NCBI RefSeq assembly: GCF_029227915.1
Contig: NC_079879.1
Span: 18,600,001 to 18,664,000 of the forward strand
Reading direction: 5' to 3'
Length of the DNA stretch: 64,000 bases
Origin: Hydractinia symbiolongicarpus
Taxonomy: Eukaryota > Cnidaria > Hydrozoa > Anthoathecata > Hydractiniidae
Positions within the stretch are counted from its first letter, which is position 1. Every line of letters begins with the position of its first letter. Positions 1 to 11,500 of this stretch are shown in pieces. A model generated the notes under the pieces. The model had not been told where the DNA came from. It saw only the letters and a list, made by a program, of their open reading frames with translations, and ran no database searches. Made by a program: the position numbers and the translations under genes.

Positions 1-2093
1 TTTAAAACTTACTTAATTAACGAATTTGGGTAATTGGTCAAAAAACGCTGGGACAACTCTGCAACCATCTAAGTCCCTACAGAGAGTGCCATTTTAGTCA
101 AAATTTGGTCCGGAGAAAGGGCTTCCTTCTCAAAAAATTTTTACTCAGTGAACAAGCGAAGCATATCCAAGAGGATGTAATTATATGAATAAAAGCATAT
201 TTTTGTAGTGGCGCGAATATTGATTTTGTGGAGCAGTATATTTTAAATGCAATAAACTATAAAGTACAAATTCGTAGATTATAATATTTGATTTTTGATC
301 AGAAGTTCACATCTAGTTGACATTGGGAACGTAAATTCGTTTACAGTTCGCGTAACAATGTGGTATATAATACGACGCCGAACCATCACAAGTTTTTAAG
401 CATTCGTACAATTTCGCGACATCAAATTCATCTGCCTCCAATATCTGAAAGATATAAAATTAGGTTTAGGTTAGTGGTTAAAACTACTTTTATTTACCAT
501 TTGGATGGACTAGATACCTTGAAACAACAGCTAACTTACATGTTTCGGTCATCAAAAAATATTAAACCTCCTTAGCCGTTCGTCCGAATAACACGATCCT
601 ATACATTATGTTGATCAGGGTTTTAAGTGTTATACAACAGGCAATGGACAAAAAAAGTTCTTAATAAATTGTCGTAAGTAAGATTTGAATGCTTCTAAAG
701 CCCGACATGACTTTTTTCAGAGTACTTACTGCTTAACAAAATTTCAACTGCATTTATCATATTTTCATGAAATTACAATGAAATTACTAAATCAATTAAT
801 TTTGTAAATTCCGCCCAACGCAATTACCTTTTTTGCCTGTTCGTCGGCATGCCAACGTTGCAATGCATCTCTATATATCTCGCTCTCTATCCTTCTGCAA
901 TTCATGAAAGGGTTAAGTACTAGAAAAATTGAAATTATAAGCCAGAACACCCTCATGGTCGCGAAATATTATGTTTGTAGTAATGAATGTACTTAACGAT
1001 TGTGTTCACATTCAATATTTATAAATAAAAAGCAACCGCGCACTTAGTTTCTAGACCCTTGCATGTGCATTTATCAAGTGACATAACTGAACAGTTTGAG
1101 TACGAGGTTGATTTACAACATAATGTTTTTTATTTATGTTCTGTTTGTTGAAGGATGATAAAACGTTTACCGAGTTAAAAGTAAGTTAGAATGTTATCAC
1201 AAACCTTGGACTTAATAATAATCCTTTTTAAATTTAAAGGAATCTAAGTACTACATTGGTTTTATTAAAAAAATCCTGTGTACATACATTTCGTGGTTAC
1301 ATTTGACAAAGTAGTGATAATCCGATAACATTTTGTTTAGAATAAATTTATTTATTTAAACGATACATTTTTTATTTTATTTTGTATAATTTTGCACAAT
1401 TTAAAAGAGAAACAATTCGGCCAACCAAGGAGCGGAGTAAAAAGCCGCATCTCTGTCCCTCAATAAGAGATATGGTACTTTGGCAAAATCAGCCGAATGA
1501 TTCTCGAAACATTGTGGTAAATGGGGTAAATACTTAAAAAACTATTGTGGAATAAGATAAAGCTTTGCGAGCGAGACACAAGTTAAAAGTTGACAAAAAC
1601 ATGTGACAGGGCCATAATCCCAATTTTTTTTTGAATCCTCCACAATATCGGATGAATAACCATGACAGCCTTGTTCCCAGGGCATTTTACCCCAACGTGA
1701 CTCAATGTAAGAAACCCAGGGTTCAAGGTTGGATAAAACGCAATATTAGGACTAGAGATCGTGTTCCCAACTACCGTAAGAGTTGAGTAATTAACATTTT
1801 ATAATACGGAGAGCCAAATTTGAATAAATGAATAAAGAAATCTTCGGATTGCAATCTAGGAACAACCGATAACCGACCGATAAATATATGGTTAAGCGGA
1901 GGGAATGTTGTTCCAGAGAATTTTGGGATCCGTAATAACTACACACTAGGTAAGAGACCCTTGGAACGAGGATATTTCTTAAGAATAAAGATTTTAATGC
2001 CTAAAACACCATATTTTTGAAAGGTGGCATCGAAAAAAGCTACAACGACTTTCAAATTTTCTGTAATATTTTTTATTTATCAACAAGATCTCA
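1..2093. other. Upstream intergenic sequence, nothing recognised
   Basis: AT-rich DNA without a convincing open frame, RNA gene or repeat structure. Short open frames here (for example 360-575 on +) show neither codon bias nor splice context. Confidence 0.5.
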
Positions 2094-3276
2094 TTACATT
2101 TTAAAAAAATCAAAACTGTTTTGAGTAGGTTTGCTTTGAAGTTCTTGCCGCCGTTTTCGATGATAACTTTCGACCAGTTTTTCAACTTTAACAAAGAAAG
2201 GATTCAAGGAAGCTGAGCACTCTTCCTTCTTTTTATTTACGAGTTCTTTAATATCGTCGAGTGCTTCCAGGTTACAATCATAAATACCCTAAAAATAACA
2301 ACAAAAATATTTACATAAAAACTCTCCTTCCAACAAAAACGAACTGACGTACCCAATCTTGTCTCCAGAGCTTTCCTTTTCGCTTTCTGATATACGTGCT
2401 GATGCAAATCAGAAAGTAAAAAAGAAGCCCTGGGAATGAGATTCCAGAGGTATCTTGGTTTAACTTTCGAGCCCTCTATTAAAAAGCATGCTCAAACCCG
2501 TTAACAAAATAATAAAAAACATTCCTATAGATAGTGGGGCGCGGTAATAAGGACCAGGGGCCTTCTTACGTACTTATTTCCGAAGTAACAATGCTTTTTT
2601 CCGTTTTCATTTTTAAACGTTTTTACCTCCATACCCAAGATTACCTCCTCCATTTTTAAAACCCGGTGTTTGTGTCAGCAGAAAGAAAGTTCCATGATCA
2701 AAAAGACATTGAAATAGGCGGATCTAGAGCGCATTCATTACTATACATTCCACCCCATAAAATAGGGCGTTGTTTTTTAGTTTTCTTACTTTTACATTGA
2801 TCGATCGTGTCCAGCGTCTTTAACAGTTGGTAATTTAGTATGCCACACCACTATATTTTTGTTTTCGAATATTTTTTACTTTGGGATTAGATATTATATT
2901 GAAAGGCAGTTCTTCTTACCTAAGACGAAAATAAAACAATAAATCATGTGTGGTATTTTTGGGTAGAACAGTCGCCCCCTGCTTTCCCCAGCGATTTACG
3001 TCCCTGTTGAATTCTTGCGGGCATTGAATATCCAATTTCTTAAGATAGATTAGATCTCCTTTTTGTTCATATGAGAAAAACGACGAAAAGGGGTCCTGGA
3101 AACGACGTTGTTGAATATATCGACAAACAAGGATTTACAGAACTTACACGAAAAAATTACCCGCAAAAACGTCAGTCGGGTGTTGCTTCATTGTAAACAA
3201 AGTAGTTAAAATAGTTAGAGAATCGAGGTAAACAAAAAACTTTTCTACACTTTTTGCGGCGATCTGGCCGAATTCT
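2094..3276 (-). CDS. Possible unknown gene, last three exons
   Basis: On the - strand three exons chain in phase: 3276-3148, 2398-2353 and 2288-2094 (stop TAA at 2096-2094). The last has a clean acceptor (T-rich, TTTTTAG) and encodes 64 residues: GIYDCNLEALDDIKELVNKK ... then LNPFFVKVEKLVESYHRKRR, ending QNSFDFFKM. An AATAAA follows it within about 25 nt. The middle exon adds TYIRKRKGKLWRQDW and has GT/AG ends. The first (EFGQIAAKSVEKFFVYLDSL, then FTMKQHPTDVFAGNFF) is the least certain. No start codon is visible; further exons would lie upstream (higher coordinates), toward the dystrophin 5' end. I do not recognise the family. Both charged and helical character are seen. Confidence 0.35.
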
Positions 3277-3575
3277 CTGGAGAAATATTTTTTTAAAAAA
3301 CTTAAACACCCAGGAGAAGGGAGATTTCTCGCACGTGATATTGCCGGAAACAATCATGGCAGATAATTTTCAAAACAAACCCATGATGGAAGTGTGAACA
3401 TCAGTCGACCTCTAAAAAAATAGTTGAGTTGAAAACGTGTGCAGCGAGGTATTTCTATCCTTTGTTTTTTTTAATATTCTCTGTCCAAAACATCGATTTA
3501 TTATTCATACTAGATAAAACAAGAAATATAATTTAAAATAATTTGTTATCTTGTTAGCTAGTATAGCTAGCTGAT

Positions 3576-3796
3576 AGATGTGCATATTTTACATGGCTAG
3601 CCTCACAAGTATCGAGGGATATACCCTGTCTATTATTTCCAGGCGGGGCCATGGATGGGGAGTCCTGGAGTATTTAATGCTCTTTTTGAGCCACGCAAAC
3701 TCAATTAGGGTCAGCGCTCTGCCAGACAACTCCCTGCCACATCTCCCGCGCACAAAGCACGAGAGTGATAACCACTAAACTACGGTGCCGTAGGTA
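3576..3796 (-). repeat. Probable tRNA-derived SINE remnant
   Basis: On the - strand, from about 3796, GGCACCGTAGTTTAGTGGTT begins a box-A-like segment (TAGTTTAGTGG). It is followed by a tRNA-like anticodon-arm region. No good box B is left. The 3' part, with an AATAATAGACAGGGTATATC tail region, looks like a SINE body. It stands out from its AT-rich surroundings by higher GC. The short open frame across it on the + strand is not a gene. Confidence 0.35.
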
Positions 3797-6700
3797 GCCA
3801 CAATCGTTGCCAAAAAATTAGTTGAGACAAATGCAAAAACTGACCATTAGTGACAAAAGAGGCAATAAATACAGAATTACGACTCTTTTTATCCCCTGCC
3901 CCCTTTACACAATGTTGGAGAGTCATAGCAGGAAACTTTAGTATTCAAAAAATGTGAGGGCAACATTGTCTAAGGGGTGCAGGGGTGAAAGTGTGGAAAT
4001 AATTCAAATTTCAAAAAGTGTCTCAACACTTTTGGCAACGATTGTAGCTACCTCAAATTCAAATGCCAAAGGGCTCGTTAAACAACTTTTCATTCTCCAC
4101 AACATACCATGAACGATACCATGAACGTATATGTAGCATATATATGTCCATGGTTGTCAGCATTGAATTTTGCTGGTTGCGTAAAAAACATTTGTTGACA
4201 TTAATGCTTTGTCTTAGAACCCCACTGAAATTTACTATGTCAGAAAAACACAAAGTTTTTGTCAAAATTACTTTGTCTATCAATACAAGAATTGCCTTGG
4301 CTAAACATTCATTTCATAACGACAGAAGTGTTCATTGAAAGCTTATTAACAACAGGACATCAAACCTTGTATCCCAAAAGAAATTTGACAGGAAATATAA
4401 GGGCAGATATACTGTGATAGTATCACAAGCATAGAGATTTAAAAAAGGCTCTTTTCATACAATTTGATCAATATATAAATATATAAATTATAGTTAATAT
4501 ACTCATTAGTTAATAAATTAACAAAATTTTTTAATACTTCAAAGGTTGCCTTTTTGTGGCTGATTTAACAGAATTAAAAGCTGTTTTGCATTTCAGGAAT
4601 AAGTCAGGTGAGTTCGGGAATTATTGGTGAAAAACGTGAATTTTATTCAAAAAGTTGTCCAAGCTTGGCCACACATAAACAGGCATTTTTGGTGAGTCTG
4701 AAATAAAGTATATGGTGTATAAACACTATATATTTTAAATCAATTCTTGGCTCTGTCCAGACGTTTGAAATGATTGTGACGTCACAATCTCCTAATGTCG
4801 TTACTGTATAGTGTGCCGTTCGATGCAGTTTTAGCATAAATTCTAAGCTTTGCAAAACAAATCTATTAAGAGACTTATTGTTCATAGAGAAAATTTTATC
4901 TTTTTAAATTTCTCCTGACTAATAGGAACCGTTGAATTTTTGACTGCATACAAAGTTAAAGATATAAAGATTTATATACACTTGTAGTATATAAATTCAT
5001 AAGAGCAAAAAAACAATAGACCTTCCCGAATTTCCTAATTATGCCAAACTTAATTAAAGAGGTCAATACTAAAAATGATTCTCGTCCCTAAGTTCCTTAT
5101 CAAAATATTTTTGTGCCTGAAGTGCCTCAACTGCGAGCTGAAAGTTATGGTCAAAGCCTAAGAATAGCCTCGTTTTCAAAATAATTATTTTTTTCAAATT
5201 AAAACAAAATCCAACCAGAATATTATATCACTCTAAAAACTACAGTTTTGTCATGATAATTTGATATTCTATCTGAATATCTTTATTTAAAGAGCATAGA
5301 ACCATTATGAAATTTTGGATGACGTCATAATCATTATAATTTATGAAATCCAGGAAAGGTTCATTAATAAAAATATTTTAAAACAGTCTGTAAATCAATT
5401 TACATTTCACCTTCTTTCTCAGCTTCGTTTTTTGAGTCACTCGAGGACCAGAAGAAATGGACGATCCTTCCGAACCTTTACTATTTTCACTTCCGTCGAC
5501 ACATCGGCAAAGATCGCTACAATTAGGATTTGCATATGCACTGGTTGGTGCGAATCAGTGATCTTCAACAGTCACAAAAGATAAGATCTAATATATTTTC
5601 TGGTGATGCACTTCTCAACATCGACTGGATTATTAAACGCCATCTTGCAAAATTCAACCATGTCCATTGGGATGTGGCACCTGTGATAGTTGTTGAAGTG
5701 ATTTTTTGATAATATATAGCTGTTTCATACGAAACTCTTTTACTGTGACACAACAGAGTAGCACATTTTATTGAAAGTTGTTGAGGCTCTAGTGTTTTTT
5801 TCTTACTGCCAAACTTTTTGTAATGAGCTTTGTTGGTTTTTTTGCAGCTAATGCCTTACTGGTGACACACAAATGTTTCAAGCGTTGGAAACAGTGTTGC
5901 ATCAAACATAAATGTGTCTTTGATTCTTCTACAATTTGAAACTCCATAGATTTCTTAAGGATGTTAAAGGCTTTTACCTTTCCAATACTGTAAAACGCCC
6001 TTGTGTAATCGTTCCCGGTAAATGTATGAAGTGCAGAGAGTGCTCGGCAACATTTTTGTGGTTATTTCTTCTTCAATTACAGAGCATATAGTTCAATGTC
6101 ACTGTCAACGGTAGATATGCAAGCAGAATGGCGTCCGTTTACAGTGAGGTGTTGTGTGCATAAGAAGATCTTTGTATATACCTCGTTTCCAGTGATTCCT
6201 CTTCCGAGGAAATGTTAATTTCGTTTAGGCAAGTTAGTTTGTAAAACTTCGACGCAGGATTTACATATAGAGCAAATTGCACAGAAAAATATTTAGCAAA
6301 GCCAGTCATTGGGATCAGAAATGATGATGGTGGAACAGTATTTCCTTTAAATCTGGTCCGTAATTTAGCTCTGTGACTCATATATCTTCTTAGCAACACC
6401 TTAGTAACCACATCGTAATGGACATATATACATGTAATAACTAATTATATAACTAATACGACATCTTCACACTCATACATGCAATTCAGCACATTTTTGA
6501 ATTTACAATAATATACCCCCTATATATAAATGTAATACCCCTGCAAGTTTTAAAAATTTTCCATAAAAATATTGTTTTATTAAATGCCCCAATAAAAGTC
6601 AGAAAAAGCAACAAAATTTCAACACTCAGTTGCATACAAAACAAAGGTTATGCCCTGTCAAAGAGGCTGCAGGCACTTTGTGCACCCCTAATAGGATAAA

Positions 6701-8499
6701 ACAATACCACAATGTATTAATCCAAACTTTATGGTCTGCTAATTTGCACATAATAGTTTTTGTATATATATTTTTAAGGACATTGAATGTTTTTTTTCAT
6801 GGCTTAAGCTGATGTCATGTATTTGAAATTTGAGTCATCAAAATAAAGAACTACAATTGGGTGAAGTGTTTTGGAAAGCACAAAGTATGCTAAATAGAGA
6901 AGTGAGCCATAGGGTCCATTGTAGATACAGGCCATCTTAACAATTACTTTTTTAAAAAAAGCCATTGTAAAGCTCAGCTAACTTTTAGTTTTGTCTTCAC
7001 GTTCTTGTAAATGCCTGTTTTCATAAATATATGTAAGCACTGTCGAACTTTTGGAATTATTTATGTCCTTAAAACTCATTATAATTGACCGATTTCCAAC
7101 CTTTTTATGTTATCTGAAAATAGCACGTAGCCTGTGCCAAAAGTGTATGTCTGCCCTGTGACTTGAGCAAGTCAACTCCTTCAAAATATTTTCTTCTGGC
7201 ACCATGTAATAATATAAATGCATAATAATAAATTGCATGAAATTCACTTAGTTAATATGCAATCAAAAAAATTCTACTAAAAAGTTGTTAGTATTCTGAC
7301 AAGTGCCCTAGTAAATTTTGCATAATGCAGAAGAGTTAAACTGTCCAAGGTTATGTTGTTAAGAAAGTTAAGAAAAAAAACTAATAATTCCCGCACCATG
7401 TACTATAAAGTGTCGATTTACACTAAATTCCTAGTTACTAGAAATTTACATTAAGTGAAATTGTTGATGTTCACAGCAGACTTGGACTTAGGATCTTAGG
7501 TTATTGGCTAGATCCAAAATCTAAAAGGGTACTAATCTTTGCTGAAATCAGCATGCATGCCCCAACTCCATCATATTTCAGACCTTTCCAGGTAATGGAG
7601 TGGATTGTTCCACATGCACATGCCAAAGTGGAACTTTTGCAGGCTACCAGCTGTAGAGCACTGGCCAAGTGACGAAGTTTGCCTTATATTGAGCAAGTCA
7701 ATGGATAATTTCCAAAATATTATTTCCAGTGCATGCAGGTACTTTTGCAAGTGCTTGTGCAAGTAAAGGTCTGAATTTGTGACCCATTTCAAAAAATCAA
7801 TCTGTTACATATCTGTCATATCAGTTTTATTATTAATTTGCTTTTTTATAATTATAATATGTTTTATTTTTAATTCCTGTTGTACAGAACAACACAAAAT
7901 GTTACCAAAGGGTTATAAATTAAATTTAAATCATTAATACAGATCTTTACTGAAAAGGCCTTAAAGATATCATGGTTTAACTGCCAAGAAAATTCTATAA
8001 AAACAGTTACACTATAAAGATGATTATACGTAAATAACTGTGAGCTATTGTTGCAAGACAGTGCATGTGCACATGAAAGTACTTTTAAATCAAATAACAT
8101 TCATTATGTTTTGTATTGTACAGTTTATGATACTGCTGTTTTTTCTTTTTTTGTTGTCAGACAAACAAGTATATTAGAAATGACAGGGATCTTTTAATGA
8201 AAATGCATAACAAACTTCAGTAATGTATCAACATAATTTCAGAGTCTAATATACACCAGTTTGTCTTGGAACCATTTTGCACCAGTTTGGGCAGGTAAAA
8301 TCCTGCAGTATTACAAAATTTTTGAAAAATGTTTTAACTAAGCATAATTATTTCTTGGCTAGGCGGGGATAAATTATTATTAGCGATCATTTAAAATGAC
8401 TTATTAACAACAGCCTATATATTTTATGATTATTAGCATTTATAGTAATGCCTATGTTACTATACTTTAGCTTATGTTAACCTTTTTTTAATATTTCAG
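3797..8499. other. Upstream region of dystrophin: likely 5' untranslated exon(s) or promoter somewhere within
   Basis: Apart from the decayed element at 5789-6068, I see no coding sequence. Since coding exon 1 begins at an acceptor, an untranslated leader exon and promoter may lie here or farther upstream. I could not place them: no TATA box or CpG-like stretch stands out. Confidence 0.4.
5789..6068 (-). pseudogene. Decayed mobile-element-associated protein (LHAFTG-type)
   Basis: The - strand reads ALSALHTFTGNDYTRAFYSI, then GKVKAFNILKKSMEF, followed by about 45 more residues to a stop at 5789. This resembles a block (L-H-A-F/L-T-G-C-D-Y/T ... GKGK ... L) that I recall from many uncharacterised, multicopy cnidarian, sponge and mollusc proteins linked with mobile DNA. 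The reading frame is closed by a stop just upstream, and the conserved Cys of the motif is Asn. Weak matches on the same strand continue to about 6420 with frame breaks. I read it as a dead copy. Confidence 0.35.
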
Positions 8500-8524
8500 A
8501 GGATGTTTCGCAAATCACAAGAAT
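8500..8524 (+). CDS. DMD: Dystrophin coding exon 1 (start codon)
   Basis: A T-rich acceptor ending in AG at 8498-8499 is followed after only 3 nt by ATG (8503), then seven codons (MFRKSQE) and a strong GTAAGT donor at 8525. Joined to the next exon it reads [21 protein letters not shown], which lines up with the vertebrate dystrophin N-terminus (YEREDVQKKTFTKW). The clear acceptor just before ATG means that a 5' untranslated exon, or a trans-spliced leader, is joined here. The promoter is therefore not at this site. Confidence 0.75.
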
Positions 8525-11500
8525 GTAAGTACAAGCAACATTTATAAAAGCAGCAGAGTATCTAGGTGTTGACTATATAGCAGTAATATACGAGGTGTAA
8601 TCCAACATTTTCAGTGACTGTTAAACGGCCATTTACAAATAGGAATTTAACTGAGTGTCCCAATTCATCAAACTAATAAAGCTAGTTATTATACAGCTTC
8701 TGAATGTAGCTAAAAACATATTTAGATTTTGTGAAGGAATAAAATTCTAATCATAACTCAAACCATCGTAAAACAGTATTTAGAATATGGAATACTCTTT
8801 CTAAAAAAACATATTGAGACATTGAAAACAATAATGATTTTAGTTGTGTTTCTTTGCATGCAAAGTTGTACTGTGAATGCTAGCTGTTTTATGGCATCTG
8901 AGAATATTTGATTTGGGACTGTAGGTAGTATTTTAAATGAAGTTTTAAAGGCCACTATTAAAGTTTCTGGATTGCACCCTATATTATACTCCCTAATTTC
9001 TCTTATGTATTATATATTTTTTGTAATTATTATTAACTGTTGATTTAACAGGGTGAATAGGGCATGTGAAAAACTCTTTTTTTTCATATGGTTAAAATTA
9101 GGTTGTGCATAGTAAACATAGTTGAAATTTTAGTTAGATATAATGTTAATGTTTGGGAATACTTTAAAATATGTCTATCAAAAATGAAAAACAAATTTTG
9201 TACTCACACAGTGTTGGGTTGAAGAGAAAACGAAAGTCATGTTTAAAGTGATCTTCACTCCTCATCTTCTTGTTTATTTTTTTTCTTCTTTAGACCTTTG
9301 TGTCTTCAAGTTAAAATTTACTCAAGATGTGCTAACAGTTTGTTACAATAGTATACTATTTGTGATAATAAACCTATAAAATAATTTAAAAAGCAAGCTT
9401 GACTACATTTGATTCTCATAACATCTTACATCCTATAAGAAAGTTGTTAATTTTTTATTTATTTTAAAACATATTTTAACGCAGGTGAAACTTTTTAACA
9501 GAAGAGTATATTATATTCTCTAGCTTACTTATTAGACACATGCAACAATAAAATAGAATAAGATAAAAAAAACATATCGAAATGATCTTCATAAAAATAA
9601 ACAGATACTTAGTCAGACGCACTTTTGCACACAAAGGTTTGCAGTTATGGCAAAAGTACTTACTTCAATGTCTCTATAGATGATCTTTTTGTATATTTAT
9701 TTTTAGTTGTAGATCTTTTGAAGACTTCTCAAAAATATGTTTGAATTGTATACACATTGAAAGTGGGCATTGTGAAGATAGATCTTAACTTTGTTAATGT
9801 TATGCAGATTTTTTTTTACTTATGGTTTTTATTGGGCATTATGGATTTAAGGTTTATGAAGTTTCACTTTTAAAATTGTACAAATTAAAGAAGCTCTCTC
9901 GACATTTTTTATTTGATGTTCCTGGATAATTTACTACACTAATCTTACAAGAGTAAAACCAAAAGTTTGTTAACAATGAAGCATATAAAAAGTTGGTTGA
10001 TGTCAAATTCAGAACAAGGTAGAGGAGGGTTAACTTACTTAAATTTACCTCTTTATAGACCAACAAGTGTCATTTATGCTATGGCATCATCAGCGAAAAA
10101 GGGGTTTTTATAACTGTTGTACCAAATTATTTTTGAAAATGCTGCCCTATTTCAACCCCCACAGAATTCCCACAGATTGTTTCATTAGCTAATGACTAAA
10201 TTTATATATTTATTTTTTAAAAAAAATAAAATGTCTTCTTTAGCTTCATTTTTAAATATACAAACTTGGTAATATATTTTAAATTGCCAATTAATTAATT
10301 AAGGGAAGTGGTAGTAATTTTAATAGCACCCAGGAACTAAAAACTTATAATGGTAAAGCAAAAATATGATTTTTTTTATTGAGAAACAAGTGTTGTGGAA
10401 ACAAAAGAAATTGCAACAACAATATTGTTTTACAAATATTTTGTACCACATTCATTTCTAAAATACATTGTGTATTAATAAAGCAAAGGTGCTATTGTAA
10501 ACCCAATAACTGCAGATAGATAGAACATTATTTGCATCGCCCCAGAAAATACTACAAGAATTCTTGAGGTGAATTTTGTGAAATACAATTCTTAAAAGGG
10601 GTTAGTGTAACCTATATTCTCACTTGATGTTTGCTACAGAAGAGATTATATATTTTGGTTATTTTTTCAATTTGAATATTGTATTTATATTATTAAATTA
10701 AATCAAAGTTTCTCATGCAGGATAATTTCAAATAATGCAAGAATAAATTTAAAAAAAAACAAGCCAATAAAGAACGGAAAATTTTAAAATATTTTTCTGC
10801 TTAGTAGCAATATCTTGTATTTGACAGCTCCCCTATTTGTTGCACATCAGTAATCTCATATTCTTCTATTTTATTACTAATAGTTTTATATTTATTTTAA
10901 AAATCCTCAAAAATTGTAATGTCAAACTATATTGTACGGTCCATTGGTTTTCGCACAATTTACATGAAATTTAAAAGAATGATAGTTGTTTCCTTATGTC
11001 CTAACCAAAAGCAAACCTATATAACTTAAACTTAGTAAATGTTTTTCAGAGAAATTGGTAGTTTAGCCATTGATAAATCTTCATTAGTTAAGTATTAAGG
11101 ATAGTTTTAAAATTGTATGTAATATGTAATGCTACGACTTATATTTAGATGAAAGAGCTGAAACTCAGAAAAAGGCATTTGGAAAGTGGATAAACTTTAT
11201 TCTCAGAAAGGTAAAATTTCAATGTTTTCTTCAGCGGTAGAAACTGTTATTGTAATAAAAAAATAGCTTGAAGTAGTGGTTTTGCCATTTCACATCATCC
11301 TTTTGACATCGTTTAACATTACAGGGTGGAAAGGCGCTTGAGGTGAAAGATGTCATTCAGGACCTTCAAGATGGAACTGTGTTGCTTGCACTACTGGAAG
11401 TTTTAACAGAGAAAAAATTGGTATAAAGTTCAATTATTGTAAACAAAGTTATTGGAATTTCCACTTGGTCTGGAAAAGTTGAAAGTTTGACAGAATTTTA

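Noticed and set aside
3578-3778. 66-residue frame on the + strand
   Set aside because: It coincides with the SINE-like segment on the opposite strand.
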